Shown: in pieces, positions 55,493 to 63,331 of the stretch
Layout of the letters: every line of letters starts with the position of its first letter
How positions within the stretch are numbered: the stretch's first letter is position 1
Origin: VRUE01 sp036265675
GTDB taxonomy: Bacteria > Actinomycetota > Thermoleophilia > Solirubrobacterales > 70-9
Assembly: GCA_036265675.1 (NCBI GenBank)
Contig: DATAOP010000047.1
Span: 25,646-89,645 of the forward strand
Length of the DNA: 64,000 bases
Direction of reading: 5' to 3'
The notes under the pieces: generated by a model
Told to the model about the DNA's origin: nothing
Database searches by the model: none
Seen by the model: only the letters and a program-made list of their open reading frames with translations
Made by a program: the position numbers and the translations under genes

Positions 55493-57034
55493 GTGGAGGC
55501 CGCCGGCGCCCTCGGCAGGTGGAGGCCCGGGGGCTTCCTGGAGCAGATGCGCGACGCGGTCCGGGCCCGGTCGCGGGCCTTTTGGATCGTCGCCGGGCTG
55601 ACGCTGCTCGCGGCCGGGCTGCGGCTCGCGACGCTCGACGTCCAGTCCTACCACCACGACGAGATAGTCACCGCCAGCCGCGTCCTCCGCGGCAGCTTCG
55701 GGCACGCGATGGACGTGGTCGGCTTCAGTGAGTCGGCGCCGCCGCTCTACTACGCGCTTGCCTGGCTCTGGGTCCAGATCGTCGGCACCGGCGAGTTCGG
55801 GCTGCGCTCGCTGTCGGCGCTGGCCGGGATCGCGACGGTGCCGGTCGTCTACCTGATCGGTCTCGAGCTTCGCGGCCGCCGGGCCGGGATCCTTGCCGCG
55901 GCGCTGGTCGCCGTGAACCCGATGCTGGTCTGGTACTCGCAGGAGGCGCGCGGCTACTCGCTGCTGGCGCTGTTCGGCGCCGCCGCGCTTCTCTACTTCG
56001 TGCGGGCGCTGGAGCGCGGTCGTCGCAACGACATCGTCGGCTGGGGCGTTATGTCGGCGCTCGCCCTCGCGACCCACTACTTCGCGATCTTCCCGATCGT
56101 GTTCGAGGGCGCCTGGCTGCTGTGGCGGCGCGGGCGAATGGCCGCCGTCGGGGCCGGGATCATCGTCGCGACCGGCATCGGCCTGGCGCCGCTGGCGATC
56201 CACCAGACGCTGCAGGGCCACGCGGACTGGATCGGCGATCACAGCCTCGGCCACCGACTATGGGAGGTGGCCGCCACGTTCGCCGTCGGCGAGACGGGAG
56301 AAGTGATCGCCCAGCCCGAGCGCCTGACGCCGGCGATCGTGCCGGGGGCGGCGATGGCCCTCGCCCTCGCCCTCCTCGCGGCGCGGGGAGAGCGCGGTGA
56401 GCGCCGTGCCGCCGGTGTGGTGCTCGCGATCGTCACATTCACCGTCGCCACGCCGCTGGCGATCGCGGTGGTTCATCCTGCCGCCGACTTCGTCCTTGCC
56501 CGCAACCTGATCCCGGCGCTGGTCCCGCTCCTGGTCGCAGTCGCGATCGGGAGCACGGTGCGGCGCGCGCGAGGGGCCGGCGTCGCCGTCGCCGCGCTGC
56601 TTTTCGCCTACTCGCTGGGGTTCACCGTGGCGGCCGCCGTTTCGCCGTCGCTGCAACGGGTCGACTGGGACTCGGTCGCCGACCGGCTCGGCGAACCGCG
56701 GGCGCCGCGGGCGATGATCACCTGGACCCTCGGTCAGGCCTCGCTTCGCTACTACCTCTCGACCGGCTCGTTCCAGGTCCGCGCGTCCGAAGAATTTCCC
56801 TGGTACGTCCATGAAATCGACTTCATCTCCGACGGCGACGTGCCGCCGGTCTCGCGGCGGCTGCTGGGCCCCGGCTTCGCCGAGGCCGGATACGAATCGG
56901 TCGGCGCGCTGCGAATCAGGCGCTACGAGCTCCCGGGCCCGGACGTGGCCCGCCTGCGGCTGCGGAAAGTCGACGACGCCAGGCTCAACTTCGGCTCGAA
57001 CACCGTCCTCCTCGACGGAATTGGACCGGGGTAA
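55493..57034 (+). CDS. GT39/ArnT-like membrane glycosyltransferase
   Basis: 513 residues from GTG 55493, 14 bases after lon. First helix FWIVAGLTLLAAGLRLATL, then the GT-C catalytic loop DVQSYHHDEIVTASRVLRGSF (D-E pair). About ten further helices, with the outer-loop element NPMLVWYSQEARGYSLLALFGAAALLYF typical of the PMT_2 group. A C-terminal outside domain of about 110 residues follows. Transfers a sugar from a polyprenyl carrier to a wall, lipid or protein target, unknown here. A second GT-C gene lies at 23907-25421. Confidence 0.87.
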   Translation: MEAAGALGRWRPGGFLEQMRDAVRARSRAFWIVAGLTLLAAGLRLATLDVQSYHHDEIVTASRVLRGSFGHAMDVVGFSESAPPLYYALAWLWVQIVGTGEFGLRSLSALAGIATVPVVYLIGLELRGRRAGILAAALVAVNPMLVWYSQEARGYSLLALFGAAALLYFVRALERGRRNDIVGWGVMSALALATHYFAIFPIVFEGAWLLWRRGRMAAVGAGIIVATGIGLAPLAIHQTLQGHADWIGDHSLGHRLWEVAATFAVGETGEVIAQPERLTPAIVPGAAMALALALLAARGERGERRAAGVVLAIVTFTVATPLAIAVVHPAADFVLARNLIPALVPLLVAVAIGSTVRRARGAGVAVAALLFAYSLGFTVAAAVSPSLQRVDWDSVADRLGEPRAPRAMITWTLGQASLRYYLSTGSFQVRASEEFPWYVHEIDFISDGDVPPVSRRLLGPGFAEAGYESVGALRIRRYELPGPDVARLRLRKVDDARLNFGSNTVLLDGIGPG

Positions 57035-57096
57035 TGATCGAATCGGCCGATAGCGGGGTATTCTGACCCTGCAAGTTTCCCCAGCGAGGAGAAGGC

Positions 57097-57543
57097 ATGG
57101 CGAAGACATCATCGAGGGCGACCCAGACCGCGGACCGCGCCAGCGAGCTTTATTCGACGGCGCGCAAGAACCCCTATGTCCAGAGGCTGATTGAGGACGA
57201 AGACCTGCGCGACAGCCTCAGGAACGCGTTCGAGTCCGCGAAAGACGCCTACTCTCGGGCGACGAAGAACGGGCACGGCCCGGCCAAGGCGGTGACCAGC
57301 AACAAGAAGGTCCAGAAGGACCTGCGCTCGGCCGCCGAGAACCTGCGCGAGGCAAGCGAACGCCTGCAGGCTCCGAGGAAGCGGAAGAAGAGCCGGCTCG
57401 GGCGCCTGATCCTGTTCGGGATCGTCGCCGGGGTCATCGCGCTGATCGTCAGCGAGGATGCCCGCAAGACCGTGCTCGACGCCCTCTTCGGCGCCGAAGA
57501 GGAGTTCGAGTACTCGAGCGCGAGCAGCATCAACGGCGCCTAG
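57097..57543 (+). CDS. small helical membrane protein
   Basis: 148-residue protein. Residues 1-95 are soluble, helical and highly charged (ASELYSTARKNPYVQRLIEDEDLRDSLRNAFESAKDAYSRATKNGHGPAKAVTSNKKVQKDLRSAAENLREASERL). One membrane helix follows (LGRLILFGIVAGVIALIVSED, about 105-125), then an acidic tail. It resembles YtxH/stress-type small membrane proteins but has no clear family. It has its own promoter-like TATTCT about 40 bases upstream and a GCGAGGAGAAGG ribosome site. Confidence 0.75.
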   Translation: MAKTSSRATQTADRASELYSTARKNPYVQRLIEDEDLRDSLRNAFESAKDAYSRATKNGHGPAKAVTSNKKVQKDLRSAAENLREASERLQAPRKRKKSRLGRLILFGIVAGVIALIVSEDARKTVLDALFGAEEEFEYSSASSINGA

Positions 57544-57587
57544 GGGCCACCCGGGGTTCCGGGGCGGCTCGTAGACTGGACGACGCG

Positions 57588-58193
57588 ATGGAGGCGGCCA
57601 CGAAAGAGCGGGAGCTGAGCGGCGAGAAGGCTCAGCGCATCGTCGACGCCATGCGCGACAGCGTCGCCAAGCGCGGCGCAGCCGGGTCGACGTTCGAGCA
57701 GGTCGCCCGCGAGGCGGGCGTCAGCCGCGGCCTCCTTCACTACTACTTCGGCACCAAGGAGCGGCTGCTGGTCGAGGTCGTCCGCCGCGACGCCGAGATC
57801 CGCGTCGCCCGCCTCGACGAGGCGCTCGCCGGCGCCCAGACGGTCGATGACGTCCTCGAGGCGCTCGTCTCCAGCCTCACCGACCTGATCGAGAACGAAC
57901 CCGCCTTCTTCCTCCTCCTCTACGAGCTGTTCAGCGCCGGCCGCCGCAACCCGGAGATCCAGCGCGAGGTCGGACAGCTCTTCGAGCGCACCCGCTCCCA
58001 TGTCGCCGAGGTCCTCGAGGCGAAGCAGGGCGAGGGCGTGCTCAGCCTCCGCTACGACGCGCAGGCGATCGTCTCCTACCTGTTCGCGCTCGGCGACGGC
58101 TTCGCCCTCCAGGCCCTCTCCGATCCCGATCAGGCCATCGACGCGGCGCTCGAAGCCGGCACCGCGTCGGCGCGGTTCCTCCTCTCCAGGTAG
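57588..58193 (+). CDS. TetR-family transcriptional regulator
   Basis: 201-residue regulator. Helix-turn-helix at residues 15-65: QRIVDAMRDSVAKRGAAGSTFEQVAREAGVSRGLLHYYFGTKERLLVEVVRRDAE. The C-terminal ligand domain has TDLIENEPAFFLLLYELFSAGRRNPEIQREVGQLFERTRSHVAEVLEAK. Placed 58 bases before the MMPL exporter gene, with a palindrome between, so likely its regulator, in the manner of TetR-MMPL pairs. Confidence 0.93.
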   Translation: MEAATKERELSGEKAQRIVDAMRDSVAKRGAAGSTFEQVAREAGVSRGLLHYYFGTKERLLVEVVRRDAEIRVARLDEALAGAQTVDDVLEALVSSLTDLIENEPAFFLLLYELFSAGRRNPEIQREVGQLFERTRSHVAEVLEAKQGEGVLSLRYDAQAIVSYLFALGDGFALQALSDPDQAIDAALEAGTASARFLLSR

Positions 58194-58235
58194 GGAGTGA
58201 CCCTCCTCACAGACTCGCCACGGCCGCTGCGCCAA

Positions 58236-58245
58236 TCTGGCCAGA
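58236..58245. promoter_or_regulatory. palindrome in tetR-MMPL gap
   Basis: TCTGGCCAGA, a perfect 10-bp palindrome within GCCAATCTGGCCAGACGGCC. It lies 7 bases before ATG 58252 and is a candidate TetR site over the MMPL translation-start region. Confidence 0.4.
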
Positions 58246-58251
58246 CGGCCA

Positions 58252-60444
58252 ATGCGCGAGCTGATGACCAGACTCTCGAGGTTCCTCCGGCATCACCGCC
58301 GCGCGGTCCTCTTCGGATGGGTCCTCGTTCTCGTGTTGGCGTTTCCCTTCGCCTCCCGCCAGACCGAACACCTCACCGGCGGCGGCTTCGACGTCCCCGG
58401 TAGCCAGTCGAAAGCGGTCAGCGACTCGCTCGAACGCGAATTCGGCGGTGACGGCAACGGGATCGCCGTCATCCTGCGCGCCCAGCCGGGCGCCGGCCCC
58501 GCTGCCGAGGCGGCGGCGGTCGCCCGGGTCCGCGACGCCGTCTCCGAAGTCGACGGCATGGCACTGCCCGTGGGCGTTGCCGTGCACGGCCGTCGACAGC
58601 TCGAACGGACAGGGAGCGGGATGCTGCCGCTGCGCAGCAACCTCAACTCCGACGACCAGGTCGACGCCGCGGTCGACCTCCGCTCCGACCTCGACCCGGG
58701 GGCCGCGCAGGGTGGGGTGACCACCTACCTCGCCGGCCAGCCGACGATCTGGGCCGGCCTCCAGGAACTCTCGAAGGAAGACCTGGCACAGGCCGAGTTC
58801 ACCGGCTTCCCGATCGTCGCGATCATCCTCCTCGTCGTCTTCGGCTCGCTCGCCGCCGCGGCTCTGCCCCTGGCGCTCGGCTTCGTCAGCGTCATCGTCA
58901 CCGGCGCTCTCATCTACTTCATCTCGCTGCAGATGTCGACCTCGGTCTTCGTCACCAACATGGCCTCGATGATCGGGATCGGCGTCGCAATCGACTACTC
59001 GCTCTTCATCCTCGCCCGCTATCGCGAGGAGCGCCGCGACGGTCGCGGCGACGAGGAGGCGCTCGCGACGGCCCTCTCGACCTCGGGCCTGGCCGTCAGC
59101 TTCTCCGGCCTCGCCGTGATCGTCTCCCTCGCCGGGCTCTGGATGGTCGACAACCAGGCCCTGCGCTCGATGGCGCTCGGCGCGATGACCGTCGTCGCCG
59201 TCTCGATCCTCACCGCGACGACCCTGCTCCCGGCCCTGATCTCCTTCCTCGGCGACCGCGTGATGCCGGGCGGCATCGTCGCCGCCGGTCTGCGCTTCAT
59301 CAAGCGCCCGTTCGGGGGCGGCGGGTCTTCCTCGGAAGGCTTCTGGCTGCGCTGGACGCGGAACGTCATGGCCCATCCGTGGGCCGCGGTGATCGGGGTG
59401 ACGTCGGTCCTACTGCTGTTGGCGGCGCCGCTGCTGTCGGTCGAGACCGGCACCGAGGCGCTCGGGCAGTTCCCGAAGGGCAACGACGTCCGGGTCGGCA
59501 ACGAGCTCGCCTCGCAGGCGCTGGGCGGCGGCGCCGACCCGGTGCAGATCGTCGCCCGCTTCGACGGTGCTCCCGACCGAACGGCGGTCGCTTCGTTCAA
59601 CCACCGCCTCGCGTCGACGCCGGGGGTCAGCTCTGTCCATCCACCCGCCTTCTCCGGCAACAGCGTCCTCTTCCAGGCAACCTCCGCGGCGCAGAGCGAG
59701 TCCGACGCCGCCCGCGCCCTGGTCGGCCGGCTGCGGGACACGGTCGTCCCGGCGACCGCGCTGGCGCAGGTGGCGACGGTCGACGTCGGCGGCGAGACGG
59801 CCCGCAGCGACGACGTCCGCGCTCAGATCGGCGGCTCGATGTGGAAGATCGTCCTCTTCGTCCTCAGCCTCAGCTTCCTCGTCCTGATGGTGATGCTGCG
59901 CTCGCTGCTGCTGCCGCTGAAGGCCGTGCTGATGAACCTGCTCTCGATCGGCGCCGCGTTCGGGATCCTTGTCGCGATCTTCCAGTGGGGCTGGTTCGAC
60001 GGCCTGCTCGGGTTCGAAAGCCAGGGCGCGCTCGACACGATCAATATTCCGCTGATCTTCGCGATCGTCTTCGGCCTCTCGATGGACTACGAGGTGTTCC
60101 TGATGTCGCGGATCCGCGAGCGCTACATGGAGCACCACGACAACGAGCGGGCGGTCGCCGAGGGCCTCTCGACCAGCGCCCGGACGATCTCCTCGGCGGC
60201 GCTGATCATGAGCTCGGTCTTCGCGGTCTTTGTTCTCACCGGGGTTCCCTCGATCAAGGAGCTCGGTCTCGGCTCCGCTGTCGCGATCGCGCTCGACGCG
60301 ACGCTGGTCCGCCTGATCCTCGTCCCGGCGGCGATGAAGTTGCTCGGCGATTGGAACTGGTGGTTCCCCTCCTGGCTCGACCGCGCCCTGCCGGAGCTGA
60401 GCTTCGAGCACGGTTCCTCGGAGCCGGAGCCGGCCGAGGCCTGA
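58252..60444 (+). CDS. MMPL-family RND transporter
   Basis: 730-residue exporter with 12 helices; ATG 58264 is an alternative start. Helix 1 RAVLFGWVLVLVLAFPFAS, first outer loop to about residue 180, helices 2-6 with MASMIGIGVAIDYSLFILARYREERRDG, the second outer loop at 400-520, and helices 8-12 with FAIVFGLSMDYEVFLMSRIRERYMEH. Conserved Asp-Tyr pairs mark the proton path. Exports lipids or drugs. Same family as the gene at 31353-33494 but with a different type of regulator (TetR instead of PadR). Confidence 0.94.
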   Translation: MRELMTRLSRFLRHHRRAVLFGWVLVLVLAFPFASRQTEHLTGGGFDVPGSQSKAVSDSLEREFGGDGNGIAVILRAQPGAGPAAEAAAVARVRDAVSEVDGMALPVGVAVHGRRQLERTGSGMLPLRSNLNSDDQVDAAVDLRSDLDPGAAQGGVTTYLAGQPTIWAGLQELSKEDLAQAEFTGFPIVAIILLVVFGSLAAAALPLALGFVSVIVTGALIYFISLQMSTSVFVTNMASMIGIGVAIDYSLFILARYREERRDGRGDEEALATALSTSGLAVSFSGLAVIVSLAGLWMVDNQALRSMALGAMTVVAVSILTATTLLPALISFLGDRVMPGGIVAAGLRFIKRPFGGGGSSSEGFWLRWTRNVMAHPWAAVIGVTSVLLLLAAPLLSVETGTEALGQFPKGNDVRVGNELASQALGGGADPVQIVARFDGAPDRTAVASFNHRLASTPGVSSVHPPAFSGNSVLFQATSAAQSESDAARALVGRLRDTVVPATALAQVATVDVGGETARSDDVRAQIGGSMWKIVLFVLSLSFLVLMVMLRSLLLPLKAVLMNLLSIGAAFGILVAIFQWGWFDGLLGFESQGALDTINIPLIFAIVFGLSMDYEVFLMSRIRERYMEHHDNERAVAEGLSTSARTISSAALIMSSVFAVFVLTGVPSIKELGLGSAVAIALDATLVRLILVPAAMKLLGDWNWWFPSWLDRALPELSFEHGSSEPEPAEA

Positions 60445-60468
60445 TCTCTCCCTGCGCCCGCCGCTACG

Positions 60469-61908
60469 ATGCTCAACGTGGCGGCGGGGAGCACAACCAT
60501 TGCCGACTCCGACGTGGTATTCGCCGGTGCCGCGCGGCAGGCCGAGATGGTCCGCTCCGGCGATGTCTCTCCGACCGAGCTCGTGCGGCTGAGCCTCGAA
60601 CGCATCGCCGCCCTCAATCCCGAGCTGAACGCATTCCGAAGGGTCTTCGCCGAGCGCGCGCTACTCGAGGCGGAGCAGGCCGAGGCCCGCCTGAAGGCCG
60701 GGGAGGAGCGGCCGCTGCTCGGAGTGCCGATCGCGATCAAGGACGAGTTCGACGTCGCCGGCGAGGTCAACACCCACGGGACGGACGCCTTCACCGAGCC
60801 GGCGGTGGCCGATGCTGAGCAGGTGCGACGCCTGCGGGAGGCGGGGGCGATCGTCGTCGGGCTGACGCTGATGCCGGAGCTGGGGATATGCGGCTTCACC
60901 GAGTCCGCCACCTACGGCGTGACCCGCAACCCCTGGAACCCGCAGCGGAGCCCCGGCGGATCGAGCGGAGGCAGCGCCGCAGCCGTTGCCTCCGGAATGG
61001 TCCCGATTGCGTCCGCCGGCGATGGGGCCGGTTCGATCCGGATCCCGGCCGCCTCCTGCGGCCTGTTCGGCATCAAGCCACAGCGAGGCCGGATCTCCCT
61101 GGCCCCCCGGCTCGAGGCATGGAACGGCATGGTCGTCGTTGGCTCGGTGAGCCGCACGGTCCTCGACAGCGCGCTCTGGCTCGACGTCTGCAGCGGGGGG
61201 TCGGAGGAGCCGGGCGCGCCACCGCCGCCGGAGCGGCCGTTCGTCGACTCAGCACAGACCCCGCCCGGCAAGCTCCGGATCGCCTGGTCGACCACACCGC
61301 CGCGCGGCCTCCTGCCCTCGCGGGTTCCGGACTTGGTCGACGGCGCGGTCACCGATACCGCCGAGCTGCTCTCGTCCCTCGGCCACGAGGTGGCGCGGCG
61401 GGACCCCGATTGGGGCCTAATCGGCAACAACATGTCGGCCCGCTTCCTGCGCGGCGTCGCCGACGAAGTCGCGACGGTCCCCCACCCGGAGCGCCTCGAA
61501 CGGAGGACCCGAGGCTTCGGCCGGCTCGGCTCGATCATCCCGGACGGCCTCTTCGAAAAGGCGCTGCGGGGACGCGAGGCCGATGCGGCCCGCGTCAACG
61601 CGATTTTCGACTCCTGCGACGTGCTGATGACACCTGTGATGTGCGGGACGGCGCTGCCTGTCCGACGCTGGGAGGGGCAGGGAGCGCTCCGCACCTCGCT
61701 CGGAATGGGCAGCTTCTATCCCTTCTGCATCCCCTGGAACCACCTCGGCAACCCGGCGATGTCGGTGCCCGCCGGCTTCGCTCCCGACGGGATGCCGCTC
61801 GCGGTCCAGGTCATCGGCCGCCCCGGGGATGAGGCAACGCTGCTCTCGCTCGCCGCTCAGCTCGAGGCCGGGCGACCCTGGGCGGACGCCCGCCCGCCGA
61901 TCAGCTGA
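60469..61908 (+). CDS. amidase signature family hydrolase
   Basis: 479-residue enzyme. Ser-cisSer-Lys triad region: catalytic Lys in LLGVPIAIKDEFDVAGEVNTHG, cis-Ser in SPGGSSGGSAAAVASGMVP, nucleophile Ser in ASAGDGAGSIRIPAASCGLFGIKPQRGRIS. The C-terminal CDVLMTPVMCGTALPV and NHLGNPAMSVPAGFAPDGMPLAVQVIG complete the fold. Without GatB/GatC neighbours it is more likely a stand-alone amidase than GatA. Substrate unknown. It converges on the R2-like gene with 4 bases between. Confidence 0.93.
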   Translation: MLNVAAGSTTIADSDVVFAGAARQAEMVRSGDVSPTELVRLSLERIAALNPELNAFRRVFAERALLEAEQAEARLKAGEERPLLGVPIAIKDEFDVAGEVNTHGTDAFTEPAVADAEQVRRLREAGAIVVGLTLMPELGICGFTESATYGVTRNPWNPQRSPGGSSGGSAAAVASGMVPIASAGDGAGSIRIPAASCGLFGIKPQRGRISLAPRLEAWNGMVVVGSVSRTVLDSALWLDVCSGGSEEPGAPPPPERPFVDSAQTPPGKLRIAWSTTPPRGLLPSRVPDLVDGAVTDTAELLSSLGHEVARRDPDWGLIGNNMSARFLRGVADEVATVPHPERLERRTRGFGRLGSIIPDGLFEKALRGREADAARVNAIFDSCDVLMTPVMCGTALPVRRWEGQGALRTSLGMGSFYPFCIPWNHLGNPAMSVPAGFAPDGMPLAVQVIGRPGDEATLLSLAAQLEAGRPWADARPPIS

Positions 61909-61912
61909 GGAC

Positions 61913-63196
61913 CTAGCGGAAGACCTTGCGCATCCGCGCCAGCTCGAGGATCTTTCCGCGCGGCCGGATCTTGCGCTGGAGGAAGTACTTCGCCGGGTTC
62001 TCGCCCGGCTTGGTGAACGAGATCCAGTCGTTCCAGTTCGTTTCGAGAACGAGGTTCGGGTTCGGGTCTTCGCCCGGCTCGACGCGGGTCGAGCCGTTGT
62101 CGAGGATCAGGTGGTAGGGCTCGGCGTCGCTGAATCGCCACTGGTAGACGACCCGCGAGCCGTTCACGGCCTTGGGGTCGGCTGAGCGGGCGGTGATTTC
62201 GAACCAGAGTTTCTGCAGTTCCGGTGACGCTTCGGGGCTGGCGTTCGGGGGGCCGAGAATGCCCGCGAGCAGAAGCTTGACCTGGCGCTCGGCGACCTCA
62301 TGCTCGTCGAGCTCTGGGTCGAACGGGAAGACGCCCGGCGGCATCTCCTCGGTCGGATAGCCGATCGTCCGCCAGCGCTGGCGGATCAGTTTCAGGCCGA
62401 AGGCGAAGATGTCCTCGATCGAGAAGCCGTAGCACTCGGTGTATTCGCGGTTCTTGCCGGGTGGGGTGAAGACGGCCGGGCCGTAGGGAAGGACTTCGCG
62501 CAGGAGCTCGACGACCGCGGCGCGGTTCTCCTCCCAGCCGGGCCTCCCTTCGCCCAGCAGTTCGGAGAGCACCTTGACGCCGAAGCCGATGTGGCGCTGC
62601 TCGTCGCGGGAGACGTTGGCGATCCCGGAGCTGAATCCGGGAAGCGTTTCTTCGGAGGAGAAGAAGTCCTCGATGAAGTGCTGACCGGGCTGGGCGAGGC
62701 TGCCCTCGACGATCAGGTGGTAGAGGGTGATCGCCTGCGCGTACTTCGGGATCGAGCGGTCCTTGCGCAGTTCGTCGGCCATCACGTCGAGGCGGTCGAA
62801 GATCCCGCGGTAGCCCCAGTTCAGCTGCGGCAGGGTGGAGGAGAGCGTCGCCTGGATCGTGTCGCCGCCGACCCCGATCACCTCCTTGAAGAAGCGGTGG
62901 AAGAAGACCGAGTGGCGAACCTCGTCGACCTGCTGGGTGGCGAGGAAGTACTGCTGCTCCTCGGTCGGCGCCGCGGTGACGTAGGGAGCGAGCGTGTCGG
63001 CGACCCGGTCCTCGCCGTAGAAGAACATCGAGTAGATCCACATCGCCGAGCGCCGCTGGATGTCGCTGAGGGAGTCCCACCCCTCCTTGTCCTTGGAGAA
63101 GTCGAGGTCGTAGGCGCTCCAGTTCCCCTGCTCCCAACGGTGGTACAGGTCCTCGTAGGTGACGCTGTCCATCAGGCTCTGCGCTGCGACGCTCAT
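61913..63196 (-). CDS. R2-like di-iron oxidase fused to SCP2 sterol-carrier domain
   Basis: 427 residues from ATG 63196, behind AAAGGAGAGAG. Residues 1-300 are a ferritin-like ribonucleotide-reductase-R2-type domain. Metal ligands are spread over FFYGEDRVADTLAPY, ATQQVDEVRHSVFFHRFF (ExxH), HLIVEGSLAQPGQHFIEDFF and NVSRDEQRHIGFGVKVL (ExxH). Residues 310-427 are an SCP2/sterol-carrier-like domain (LWFEITARSADPKAVNGSRVVYQWRFSDAEPYHLILDNGSTRVEPGEDPNPNLVLETNWNDWISFTKPGENPAKYF). No class I NrdA is nearby. R2-like ligand-binding oxidases hold a fatty acid near the metal, so a lipid substrate delivered by SCP2 is attractive but unproven. Confidence 0.85.
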   Translation of the reverse strand: MSVAAQSLMDSVTYEDLYHRWEQGNWSAYDLDFSKDKEGWDSLSDIQRRSAMWIYSMFFYGEDRVADTLAPYVTAAPTEEQQYFLATQQVDEVRHSVFFHRFFKEVIGVGGDTIQATLSSTLPQLNWGYRGIFDRLDVMADELRKDRSIPKYAQAITLYHLIVEGSLAQPGQHFIEDFFSSEETLPGFSSGIANVSRDEQRHIGFGVKVLSELLGEGRPGWEENRAAVVELLREVLPYGPAVFTPPGKNREYTECYGFSIEDIFAFGLKLIRQRWRTIGYPTEEMPPGVFPFDPELDEHEVAERQVKLLLAGILGPPNASPEASPELQKLWFEITARSADPKAVNGSRVVYQWRFSDAEPYHLILDNGSTRVEPGEDPNPNLVLETNWNDWISFTKPGENPAKYFLQRKIRPRGKILELARMRKVFR

Positions 63197-63235
63197 CTCT
63201 CTCCTTTGTGACGGGCCGGCGGCCTCCGCGACTGA

Positions 63236-63276
63236 GGTACCGGCAGGGTACCGCGATCCTGGCTGGTCAGCCAGGA
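63236..63276. promoter_or_regulatory. paired palindromes upstream of the R2-like gene
   Basis: GGTACC-GGCAG-GGTACC (63236-63252) is followed by TCCTGGCTG-GT-CAGCCAGGA (63257-63276), a 9-bp perfect inverted repeat. Both lie 40-80 bases upstream of the R2-like ATG at 63196 and so likely belong to its promoter. I see no clear IS end in this stretch. Confidence 0.5.
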
Positions 63277-63319
63277 CGCGCAAGGGTGACGTCGGTCACA
63301 CTTATCCCTTCAAAGTATG

Positions 63320-63325
63320 TATAAT
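63320..63325 (+). promoter_or_regulatory. -10 box of the transposase gene
   Basis: A perfect TATAAT lies 6 bases before ATG 63332, so the transcript would start at or next to the ATG (leaderless). No good -35 box is visible. Confidence 0.5.
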
Positions 63326-63331
63326 GGATTC

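Noticed and set aside
60469..61908. GatA subunit of the tRNA amidotransferase
   Set aside because: No GatB or GatC gene is near, and the central region diverges from GatA. A stand-alone amidase is more likely.
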